Below are positions 43,964 to 51,464 of a stretch of DNA of 64,000 bases, one piece after another. Source of the DNA: Kineosporia babensis (GTDB lineage Bacteria; Actinomycetota; Actinomycetes; Actinomycetales; Kineosporiaceae); assembly GCF_021129305.1 (NCBI RefSeq), contig NZ_JAJOMB010000001.1, forward strand, positions 434,001 to 498,000, written 5' to 3'. Positions within the stretch are counted from its first letter, which is position 1. Every line of letters starts with the position of its first letter. The position numbers and the translations under genes are program-made. The notes below the pieces were generated by a model. It had not been told where the DNA came from. It did not search any database and saw nothing but the letters and a program-made list of their open reading frames with translations.

Positions 43964-44017
43964 AACCAAATGGGGGACGTTGTACGCGCCGCGCGCACAA
44001 ACGTCCCCCATTTGGTT
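43964..44017. terminator. Perfect 17-bp hairpin between convergent genes
   Basis: AACCAAATGGGGGACGT (43964-43980) and ACGTCCCCCATTTGGTT (44001-44017) are exact complements; CCAAAC/GTTTGG (43951-43956 and 44025-44030) can extend the stem. It lies between lipoprotein B and the aminotransferase, and is related to the hairpins at 22355 and 54958. Confidence 0.85.
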
Positions 44018-45469
44018 CTAAAGGGTTTGGGAAACTTCGGCCAGGGCCTCGGTGAGCAACCCCAGGCCGTAGCGCGCCTCTTCGTCGGTGATGTTCAGCG
44101 CGGGCACGACGTGGGTGCGACTGCCGTTGATGAACGGGATCAGCCCACGGCTCATGCAGGCTTTCGCCAGGGCGGCCATCGGCGCGTTGGCCGCGCCGCT
44201 GGCTCCGGCCGGCACCAGCGGCTCGCGAGTTTCCTTGTCGCGCACCAGCTCCACCGCCCAGAAGGCGCCCAGGCCGCGCACTTCACCCACGATCGGCGAG
44301 CTCTCGGCGAGCCGGTGCAACTCCGGCCCGACTACCTCGCGACCCAGCCGATCCGCGTTCGCGATGAGTGAATCGTCCTCAATCACACCGATGTTGGCAA
44401 CGGCAGCGGCACAGGCCAGAGGATGCCCGGAGTACGTCAGCCCACCCGGGAACGGCCGCTGCCCGAAGGTCGCCGCAATCCGCTCGCTGATCAGCACGCC
44501 GCCCAGCGGCACGTAGCCCGAGTTCACGCCCTTGGCGAAGGTGATCAGGTCGGGCGTGACCTGACGGCCGAGATTGGGCTTCCACTCGCCGGGCGCTCCG
44601 GTCGGGGCCTCGTTCGCCAGCTCGCAGGCGAACCACCTGCCCGCGCGCCCGAAACCGGACATCACCTCGTCGGCAATCCAGAGAATACCGTGCTTGTCGC
44701 AGATCTCGCGCACCCCGCGCAGATATCCGGCCGGTGGCACCATGATTCCCGCGGTGCCGGGAATGGACTCCAGCACGATCGCGGCGATGGTCGACGGCCC
44801 TTCCAGCGCGACGACTTGCTCCAGGTGCTCCAAAGCCCTTGCACATTCCTCCTCTTCGGTGGAAGCGTGGAAGGCGGAGCGATACAGGAACGGCCCGAAC
44901 GTGTGAACAATGCCTTCGCTGCCGTAATCGTTCGCCCAGCGCCGCGGATCGCCGGTGAGGTTGATCGCGGTGGTGGTGTTGCCGTGGTAACTGCGGTAGC
45001 GGCTGAGCACCTTGCGGCGGCCGGTGTGCACGCGGGCCATCCGCACGGCGTTCTCGATTGCGTCGGCGCCGCCGTTGGTGAAGAAGACCTTGCGGAACTC
45101 CTCGCCGGGAGCCCGCTCGACGATCAGGCGAGCAGCCTCGGAACGCGCGTCGTTGGCGTGCTGTGGGGCCACGGTGGCCAGCCGGGCGGCCTGGTCGGCG
45201 ATCGCCTGGGCGACCCGGGGTTCGGAGAAGCCGATGTTGGTGAAGACGAGCTGGCCGGAGAAGTCCAGGTAGGGCGTCCCGGCGCCGTCCCAGAGCCAGG
45301 AACCCTGCGCGCCGTCGGGCGTGAACGGCTGCCGGCCGTCCTGGGCCAGCCAGGAGTGGAAGACGTACTCCAGATCGAGTTCCAGTGCCCGCTTTGCCCT
45401 TTCCGCCCGTTCGGGATCGAAGGGGACCGAGGGTGCGGTGGACGGAAGCTCTCCTCGCGTGCTCGTCAT
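44018..45469 (-). CDS. Class III PLP-dependent aminotransferase
   Basis: A 483-residue fold-type I enzyme of the omega-amino-acid aminotransferase group: FTNGGADAIENAVRMAR, RYRSYHGNTTTAINLTG, GILWIADEVMSGFGRAGRWF (PLP-binding Asp) and the Schiff-base Lys in LITFAKGVNSGYVPLGG. It probably transfers an amino group from a diamine, beta-alanine or a similar substrate to pyruvate or 2-oxoglutarate; the neighbours do not narrow this. The ATG at 45469 has no strong ribosome site but matches the family start. Confidence 0.92.
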   Translation of the reverse strand: MTSTRGELPSTAPSVPFDPERAERAKRALELDLEYVFHSWLAQDGRQPFTPDGAQGSWLWDGAGTPYLDFSGQLVFTNIGFSEPRVAQAIADQAARLATVAPQHANDARSEAARLIVERAPGEEFRKVFFTNGGADAIENAVRMARVHTGRRKVLSRYRSYHGNTTTAINLTGDPRRWANDYGSEGIVHTFGPFLYRSAFHASTEEEECARALEHLEQVVALEGPSTIAAIVLESIPGTAGIMVPPAGYLRGVREICDKHGILWIADEVMSGFGRAGRWFACELANEAPTGAPGEWKPNLGRQVTPDLITFAKGVNSGYVPLGGVLISERIAATFGQRPFPGGLTYSGHPLACAAAVANIGVIEDDSLIANADRLGREVVGPELHRLAESSPIVGEVRGLGAFWAVELVRDKETREPLVPAGASGAANAPMAALAKACMSRGLIPFINGSRTHVVPALNITDEEARYGLGLLTEALAEVSQTL

Positions 45470-45506
45470 GGTGGCAGGGTAAGGGTTTGACCCCCAGGAT
45501 TGATCC

Positions 45507-46577
45507 GTGATCAGAACCTCGGGTGCGGCGGTGCGAAGTGGTGTCCTGCGGGTCCGGACGAGTTCGTTCGCGATCTTCCAGTGCGGGATCGCCGCGGCGG
45601 TGGCCTGGTTCTTCGCGGAGAACGTGCTGAACCACCCCAAGCCGGTGTTCGCCCCGATCGCGGCCGTGGTCTGCCTGGGCCTGTCCGACACCCAGCGGCT
45701 GCGGCGGATGATCGAGCTGGCGCTGGGCGTGACCATCGGGGTGGGGATCGCCGAGCTGCTGGTGAAGGAGATCGGCAACGGCTGGTGGCAGATCTCGTTG
45801 GTGGTGCTGATCTCGATGGCGGTGGCGAAGCTGCTCGGGGGCGGCCCGCTGATGACCACCCAGTCGGCGGTGCAGGGTATCTTCCTGGCCGCGCTGCCAC
45901 AGACCCCCGGCGGCGGGCTCTACCGCTGGGAAGACGCCCTGATCGGCGGTACGACCGCGCTGCTGGTGGTGGCCTTCCTGCCGGCTGATCCGGGCCGGTT
46001 CGTGCGCCAGGAAGCGCAGGACCTGATCCGGGTCCTGGCCTCGATCTCGTCCGAGTCGGCCGCGGTGCTGCGCAGCGGAGACGCCGAACGGGCCGACGCT
46101 GCCCTGGAACGGGCCCGGCTCACCCAGGACGACATCCAGGCCTGGACCGACGCGCTGCGGGGCGGCGAGGAGATCAGCCGGATCTCGCCGCTGCGCCGCC
46201 GGCATCAGCCGGAGCTGCAGCGGTATCGGCGCGGCCTGGTCGGGCTGGACCGGGCGACCCGGAACATGCGAGTCGCCGTGCGCCGGATCGCCGCCGCCCT
46301 GGACACCGGTACCCCGCTGCCCGCCGAGCTGGCCGACGTGTTCGACCACCTGGCCGAGATCCTGCGGATGCTGGAGGGCGAGGTCGGCATGGCTCCCGAG
46401 CGCATGGTCTCGACCACCGCGCTGGCGGCCTTGGCCGGGCGGCTGGACCCGGGGCAACTGGGTGCCGACTCGCTCTCCGCCAACGTTGTGGTGGCCCAGC
46501 TGCGTTCGGTGGTGGTGGACCTGCTCGGCGTCGCCGGCATGGACGAACACCAGGCCCGCACCCTCCTGCCGGGCTAA
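45507..46577 (+). CDS. FUSC/aromatic acid exporter family membrane protein
   Basis: A 356-residue protein. The first half has about six helices (IFQCGIAAAVAWFFAENVLN, PIAAVVCLGLSDTQRLRR, LALGVTIGVGIAELLV, GGTTALLVVAFLPADP), and the second half is a cytoplasmic helical domain rich in Arg/Glu that could form a coiled coil. This is the FUSC/ArAE layout, associated with efflux of aromatic acids or similar compounds. GTG start at 45507. It is divergent from the aminotransferase, with a 37-bp gap holding both starts. Confidence 0.88.
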   Translation: MIRTSGAAVRSGVLRVRTSSFAIFQCGIAAAVAWFFAENVLNHPKPVFAPIAAVVCLGLSDTQRLRRMIELALGVTIGVGIAELLVKEIGNGWWQISLVVLISMAVAKLLGGGPLMTTQSAVQGIFLAALPQTPGGGLYRWEDALIGGTTALLVVAFLPADPGRFVRQEAQDLIRVLASISSESAAVLRSGDAERADAALERARLTQDDIQAWTDALRGGEEISRISPLRRRHQPELQRYRRGLVGLDRATRNMRVAVRRIAAALDTGTPLPAELADVFDHLAEILRMLEGEVGMAPERMVSTTALAALAGRLDPGQLGADSLSANVVVAQLRSVVVDLLGVAGMDEHQARTLLPG

Positions 46578-46602
46578 GGCTGCGGCTGGGGGTGGCGCTA
46601 GG

Positions 46603-46678
46603 TTCACCAGCCCTGGTCGCATTCACCAGCGCTGGTTGCATTCACCAGCCCTGGTCGCGTTTGCCAGCGCTGGTTGCG
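46603..46678. repeat. Four 19-bp tandem repeats with alternating variants
   Basis: Units at 46603, 46622, 46641 and 46660 follow TTCACCAGCSCTGGTYGCR. Units 1 and 3 read CCAGCCCTGGTCGC and units 2 and 4 read CCAGCGCTGGTTGC. Each carries a CCAGCGCTGG-like palindrome. A reverse-oriented fragment, AACGCTGGTGAA, lies at 46712-46723 inside the end of the convergent gene. Confidence 0.85.
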
Positions 46679-46710
46679 TTGGAAGCGTTAAAAACCTGCT
46701 TCTACCGCGA

Positions 46711-47673
46711 CTAACGCTGGTGAAGCTGGAGTTGAGAAGGAGGCTGGAGCGGGAGGAGGGAGCGGTAGGTGGCCAGGAAGGGGGTGGGGTTGTGGTGGTC
46801 CTGCATGGTGAAGCGGACGACGCGCAGGCCGACCTCGCGCAGTGCGTCCTCCCGGCGCTTCTCTTTCCAGAGATCTTCGCCGGCCAGGTACTTGATCCGC
46901 CCGTCGGCCTCGATCACGATCTGGTTGGCCTCGTCGAACAGGTCCACCCGGTAGATCCCCCGCCTCGTCCTGATTCTGACTTGCGGTTGCACCGGGGGCA
47001 GACCTGCCATCATCAACCTGGCGCGGGCCAGGGACTCCAGCGGGCTCTCCGCCCTCGGATCGGCGTGACGCACTGCCCAGCGCACGTTCTGAGCTCCAGG
47101 CGCGGCGATCTGCTCGGCGATACGCCGCTGCAGCACCGGTAGGTCGCAGTGCCCCCGTGCGAGCGCAGCGTCGGCAATGGCCAGGGCCCAGGGTCGAGGC
47201 CAGTGCCGCCCGCAGTCCCAGACGGTGCGCGGCGCGCTGGTGACTCTGATGCCGTTGGCCAATGTCAGCACGTCCTGCTTGGACAGCCAGGCCCGGCGGA
47301 CCAGCGCGCCCTCCCCCGGGCCGGTCTCACCCCGGTTCAGAGTCGTCCGGGGCAAGGTCGAATAGACCCGCGCCGGGGGCCGGTTCAGCGGAGTCGGCAG
47401 ATCGAGCAGGACGGCGGCCGAGAACGCGCAGGCGACGGCCTCAGGTCGCACCCGCTGGTCGGCCATCACCTGCAGGATGTGACGTCCCTGAGGGGCCTGC
47501 TCCTGCCAGGCTGCTGCGGAGGTGTACACCCCGCGGCGGAGACGTACGAGGTGCTGCCGCTGCGCGGCTCGGGCCAGTTCGCTCTTGGCAAGTCCGGCCG
47601 TAACCGCTTCCTGGGTGGTGAAGACCGGGCCGAGCAGAGCTGTCAGTTCCTCGAAGGCGGTGTTCTCGAGCAT
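46711..47673 (-). CDS. AbiEi-antitoxin-like/DUF559 two-domain protein
   Basis: A 320-residue protein. The N-terminal about 60 residues (VFTTQEAVTAGLAKSELARA, then LVRLRRGVYTS) form the winged-helix seen in AbiEi-type antitoxins. The C-terminal region (QIVIEADGRIKYL, LWKEKRREDALREVGLRVVRF) is DUF559, a Vsr/restriction-endonuclease-like fold with its Asp/Glu-x-Lys pattern. No AbiEii toxin gene is adjacent. Many actinobacteria carry such solitary proteins, whose function is unknown. The last codons overlap repeat-derived sequence. The ATG at 47673 was chosen over one at 47691 by homology to the usual start. Confidence 0.85.
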   Translation of the reverse strand: MLENTAFEELTALLGPVFTTQEAVTAGLAKSELARAAQRQHLVRLRRGVYTSAAAWQEQAPQGRHILQVMADQRVRPEAVACAFSAAVLLDLPTPLNRPPARVYSTLPRTTLNRGETGPGEGALVRRAWLSKQDVLTLANGIRVTSAPRTVWDCGRHWPRPWALAIADAALARGHCDLPVLQRRIAEQIAAPGAQNVRWAVRHADPRAESPLESLARARLMMAGLPPVQPQVRIRTRRGIYRVDLFDEANQIVIEADGRIKYLAGEDLWKEKRREDALREVGLRVVRFTMQDHHNPTPFLATYRSLLPLQPPSQLQLHQR

Positions 47674-47739
47674 GGCAGAACGATGCTGCACGGCGTCGGA
47701 CTGCCCGCCAAGTTATCCACAGGCCACGTTTGTCGCGGG

Positions 47740-48315
47740 TCAGGGGTGGGCGCGGAGGGCGGCGAGTTGCTCGGGGGTGTCGCAGTCGGTGGAGGCGCCG
47801 AGGTCGGGGACTTCGGTGATGGTGAGGGCGCGGACGAGGGCGCGCATGGGTTTGCCGGGTAGGGGGGCCAGGTCGCGCAGGGCGGTAAGGAGGGCTGAGG
47901 TGCGGTAGATGGCAGCCAGTGGCTGGCGGTGGCCTTCGGCGTCGCGGAAGAGGGCGGCCTCGGCGTCGGTGGTTTCGAGCAGGACGTTGAGCAGGCGGTC
48001 TACGTCGGCGGGGGTCAGGTGGGTCAGGTCGGTGGCGAAAACGCCGGTGAACGGGGTGACTTCGGGGTCTAGCAGCTGGACCCCGGCCATCAGACCGGCC
48101 AGGGGGCCAGTGCCCGGGGGGTCTTCACGCGTCCATTCGACTGCGCGCGCGGTGGGGCGCGGTTCGCCCACCACCACTGTGCGCACGGCCGACGAGGTGG
48201 CTGCCAGAACGCCGTCCAGCAGGGGGATGCCGCCGACCAGCAGGGCGCCCTTGTCTACGCCACCGAGCCGCTGACCCGTACCACCAGCGAGCACTACCGC
48301 AGCCAGATGCGTCAT
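47740..48315 (-). CDS. mobA: Molybdenum cofactor guanylyltransferase
   Basis: A 191-residue nucleotidyltransferase with the loop VVLAGGTGQRLGGVDKGALL, TREDPPGTGPLAGLMAG and FATDLTHLTPADV, and a C-terminal DCDTPEQLAAL (NINTPEDL type). It attaches GMP to molybdopterin. Its ATG overlaps the stop of the LigD-type polymerase gene (ATGA at 48312-48315), an unusual coupling of DNA repair and cofactor genes. The xanthine dehydrogenase 11 kb away needs molybdenum cofactor, although that family generally uses other forms than the bis-MGD made by MobA. Confidence 0.9.
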   Translation of the reverse strand: MTHLAAVVLAGGTGQRLGGVDKGALLVGGIPLLDGVLAATSSAVRTVVVGEPRPTARAVEWTREDPPGTGPLAGLMAGVQLLDPEVTPFTGVFATDLTHLTPADVDRLLNVLLETTDAEAALFRDAEGHRQPLAAIYRTSALLTALRDLAPLPGKPMRALVRALTITEVPDLGASTDCDTPEQLAALRAHP

Positions 48316-49247
48316 GAGGTAGGCACTTTCGGCCCGACCCCGGTTGCCCCGCCGGAGGGGAGCGACGAGGCCAACGGGTCGCCGACGTCCTCAATTCGTT
48401 CCAGCACGTCGCCGAATTCCAGCTGGAGCAGCGAACCGGGGTCGGAGAGCTCGTCCCAGGAGCGCGGCGCGGCGGCGGTGGGGCGCTCGCGACCGCGCGG
48501 GGAGAACGGGCAGATGGTGGTCTTGGCCCCGTTGTTCTGGCTCCAGTCCAGCAGCACCCGGTTCTTGCGCAGGTTCTTGTTCATCCGGGAGACCACCAGA
48601 CGCGGCAACGACTTCTCCAGTTCCTCGGCCAGGCGATGAGCGTAGTCGCTGACCGTGGCCGAGTCCTGTTTGCCGGAGACCGCGGCGTACAGCTGCATGC
48701 CCTTACCCCCGGAGGTGACCGGGTGGGGGTCCAAGCCGTCCTCCTGGAGGCGCTCGCGCACAGCCAGAGCGACCTCGGCACACTGCGGCAGGCCGGCCGG
48801 CGGACCGGGGTCGAGGTCGATAACCAGCAGGTCCGGGTTCTTCGCGGCGCCTCGCGGGCCAACCCGCCACTGGGGTACGTGCAACTCCAGCGCCGCCAGG
48901 TTGGCCGCCCACATCAGCCCGGCCAGATCGTCGATCAGGGGGTAGGTGACCATCTCCCGGTCCTTCGTGCTGCCCGGGGCGGGCAGGGTGACGTCGCGCA
49001 GCCAGGAGGGCGCGCCCCGCGGCACGTTCTTCTCGAAGAAGGTGGGGCCCGCCTCTACCCCGTCGGGCCAGCGCTTACGGGTGGCCGGACGATCCCGCAG
49101 GTGCGGCAGCAGCAGGCCGGCCACCCCGGTCAGGTAGTGCAGCAACTCGCCCTTGGTGGTGCCGGTGGACGGGTAGAGCACCTTGTCCAGGTTCCTCAGT
49201 CGCAGCGTACGGCCGCCCACCTCGACCAGTTGTTCCTCGCCCGCCAC
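48312..49247 (-). CDS. LigD-type NHEJ polymerase/primase domain protein
   Basis: A 311-residue stand-alone polymerase domain of the archaeo-eukaryotic primase fold: LRNLDKVLYPSTGTTKGELL at the front, LLVIDLDPGPPAGLPQCAEV with the two metal-binding Asp residues, SGGKGMQLYAAV and LLDWSQNNGAKTTICPFSPR. It fills gaps and adds ribonucleotides at broken ends. In Mycobacterium and Pseudomonas LigD this domain is fused to ligase and nuclease parts; here the ligase is a separate gene 18 bp upstream and no nuclease is seen. Confidence 0.93.
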   Translation of the reverse strand: MAGEEQLVEVGGRTLRLRNLDKVLYPSTGTTKGELLHYLTGVAGLLLPHLRDRPATRKRWPDGVEAGPTFFEKNVPRGAPSWLRDVTLPAPGSTKDREMVTYPLIDDLAGLMWAANLAALELHVPQWRVGPRGAAKNPDLLVIDLDPGPPAGLPQCAEVALAVRERLQEDGLDPHPVTSGGKGMQLYAAVSGKQDSATVSDYAHRLAEELEKSLPRLVVSRMNKNLRKNRVLLDWSQNNGAKTTICPFSPRGRERPTAAAPRSWDELSDPGSLLQLEFGDVLERIEDVGDPLASSLPSGGATGVGPKVPTS

Positions 49248-49265
49248 CCAGGCCTCCTCGAGAGA

Positions 49266-50246
49266 TCACTCGTACCGGACGTCCTCTGGTTCAAGATCGC
49301 TGCGGATGCCCCGGAAGACCGGCTGCCGCAACCGGCCGCCCTCGGTCCGGCCCAGGTGCCGGGCGTCCACCACGACCACGGGCTCGACCCAGGTCGTACC
49401 CCGGGCATCGGCCCGCGGCACCTCTTCGGAGAACGGGGGTTTGTCCCGCTCCAAGGGCTTCAGCAGGCGGCGTAGGGAGGCCTGCGGCCCGGCCGCGGTC
49501 AGCCCGCTGCCCATCCGCCCGGCGAAACGCAGTACCCCGGGCGCCGACCAGACCCCGATCAGCAGCGCCCCGATCTGGTTCCGGTCGTTCACCTCCGGCC
49601 GCCAGCCCCCGATCACCACCGACTGCACCCGGCGGTGGGCCAGCTTGCGCCAGTCGCTGCTGCGCGCCCCCGGCCGGTAGACCGAGCTACGCCGCTTGGC
49701 CACCACCCCCTCGAGCCCTTGCTCGAGTGTGGCCTCCAGCAGCACGTCCACGTCCTCGTAGATCGGCGAGAGCTGCCAGTGCTCGCCCGAGGCGGGCAAC
49801 CGCTCCAGCGCCGCCCGCCGCTCCTGCCAGGACCGGGCCATCAGGTCCACGCCGTACATCCGCAGCGCGTCGAAGGCGATCAGCGTGGCTGGATTACGAG
49901 CCGCCAGGGCCGACGCCCGGCGCGGGTCGCTCACGTGGATCCGATCGGCCAGGGCGGTGAAGGAGGGCACCCCGTCGGCCAGGATCACCACCTCGCCGTC
50001 GATCAGCACGTCGGAATGGGCCTGGCCGATCACCGCCAGTTCGGGGAAGGCGGCGGTGATCTCCCGTTCCGACCGGCTCCAGAGCCGGACCGCGCCGTCG
50101 TGGATGTCGGCCAGCACCCGCCAGCCGTCCCACTTGACCTCGTAGGCCCAGCGCTCGCCGTCGGCCGGGAGCCCCCGATCGGGGTCCGCGGCGGTGGCCA
50201 GCATCGGGCGCATGGCGCCATCAGAGCACAGCGAGGTGTAGATCAC
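49266..50246 (-). CDS. ATP-dependent DNA ligase (NHEJ)
   Basis: A 326-residue ligase from the GTG at 50246, or 315 from the ATG at 50213; neither has a strong ribosome site. The adenylated Lys is in YEVKWDGWRVL (motif I), followed by LWSRSEREIT, IDGEVVIL (motif III), GLEGVVAKRRSSVYRPG (motif IV) and WRKLAHRR (motif V). It lacks the N-terminal domain of larger ligases, as LigC/LigD ligase domains do. It seals ends in Ku-dependent repair, with the polymerase gene downstream and Ku divergent. Confidence 0.94.
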   Translation of the reverse strand: MIYTSLCSDGAMRPMLATAADPDRGLPADGERWAYEVKWDGWRVLADIHDGAVRLWSRSEREITAAFPELAVIGQAHSDVLIDGEVVILADGVPSFTALADRIHVSDPRRASALAARNPATLIAFDALRMYGVDLMARSWQERRAALERLPASGEHWQLSPIYEDVDVLLEATLEQGLEGVVAKRRSSVYRPGARSSDWRKLAHRRVQSVVIGGWRPEVNDRNQIGALLIGVWSAPGVLRFAGRMGSGLTAAGPQASLRRLLKPLERDKPPFSEEVPRADARGTTWVEPVVVVDARHLGRTEGGRLRQPVFRGIRSDLEPEDVRYE

Positions 50247-50441
50247 GCACCCTCAATCCAACCTTCGGCCGAACCGATGACTTTTTCCGTCCGCCCAGGT
50301 CAGTACCGATGAAGTAGACCTGGACCCGCACCTTGACCTGGCCCGCCGCACCCCCGTCCCGCATGATTGGGGGCAGGTTCTGCGCGTGTCGGCCTTGACA
50401 CGCCCGACCAGGGTCGACGGCGACTGTGAGGAGACTCCACG

Positions 50442-51335
50442 ATGCGAGCGATCTGGAAGGGCGCGGTCTCGTTCGGCCTCGTCAACGTGCCGGTCCGGCT
50501 GTTCTCGGCGACCCAGGAGCACGACATCCGCTTCCACCAGGTCCACCGCGAGGACGGCGGGCGGATCCGGATGAAGCGGGTCTGCAGCGCCTGCGGCGAA
50601 GAGGTGGCCTGGGACCAGCTGGCCAAGGGCTACGAGGCCGAGGACGGCCGGCTGGTGGTGCTCACCGACGAGGACTTCGAGCAGTTGCCCCTGGCCACCG
50701 GCCGGGAGATCGACGTGGTCGAGTTCGTGCCCACCGGGCAGGTGGACCCGATGCTGTTCGGCAAGTCGTACTACCTGGAGCCGGACGCCCGCGCGGCCAA
50801 GCCCTACGCCCTGCTGCGCGAGGCGCTGGCCGCCACCGACCGGGTGGCCGTGGTGAAGGTGGCGCTGCGCCAGCGGGAGTCGCTGGCCGTGCTGCGGGTG
50901 CTGGACAAGGTGATCATGATGCAGACCCTGCTGTGGCCGGACGAGATCCGCGCGGCCGACTTCCCGATCCTCGAGGAGGACGTGGAGCTGCGCCCGCAGG
51001 AGCTGCGGATGGCCGCCTCGCTGGTGGACTCGATGGCCGCGGACTTCGAGCCCGAGGAGTTCGAGGACGACTACCAGCAGGCCCTGGTCAAACTGGTGGA
51101 GGCCAAGCTGGAGGGAGCCGAGCCGGCCCCGGTGGAGGCCGGTGAGGAGTCCGCCACCGAGGTGGTCGACCTGCTGTCGGCCCTGCAGGCCAGCGTGGAC
51201 CGGGCCAAGGCCTCACGGGGCGAGAAGCCGGAGAAGAAGGCCCCGGTCAAGAAGGCCGCCCCGGCGAAGAAGACGGCCAAGAAGGCCCCCGCCAAGAAGA
51301 CGGCAAAGAAGACACCGGCCCGCAAAACCGCGTGA
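50442..51335 (+). CDS. ku: Ku DNA end-binding protein
   Basis: A 297-residue bacterial Ku: MRAIWKGAVSFGLVNVPVRL at the start, HREDGGRIRMKRVC, EIDVVEFVP and LRQRESLAVLR. It binds broken ends as a homodimer and recruits the LigD-type enzymes. The C-terminus after about 260 is a Lys/Ala/Pro tail of KKA/KKT repeats, a non-specific DNA-binding extension known from actinobacterial Ku. It is divergent from the ligase gene; the 195-bp gap must hold both promoters. Confidence 0.97.
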   Translation: MRAIWKGAVSFGLVNVPVRLFSATQEHDIRFHQVHREDGGRIRMKRVCSACGEEVAWDQLAKGYEAEDGRLVVLTDEDFEQLPLATGREIDVVEFVPTGQVDPMLFGKSYYLEPDARAAKPYALLREALAATDRVAVVKVALRQRESLAVLRVLDKVIMMQTLLWPDEIRAADFPILEEDVELRPQELRMAASLVDSMAADFEPEEFEDDYQQALVKLVEAKLEGAEPAPVEAGEESATEVVDLLSALQASVDRAKASRGEKPEKKAPVKKAAPAKKTAKKAPAKKTAKKTPARKTA

Positions 51336-51464
51336 CGCTTCAACATTGGTAGCCGACTGTTCGCAGTTCGACAGTTGGCGGGCGAGTCGTACTTGTGGCA
51401 CAGTCACCGAGAGTCGGCCCCGGTCGGTCGATCACCGGACAGCTGGGTGCGAAGGACGGCAAGT

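Noticed and set aside
46711-47673. Complete AbiE toxin-antitoxin system
   Set aside because: Only the AbiEi-like/DUF559 protein is present; no AbiEii nucleotidyltransferase toxin gene lies on either side.
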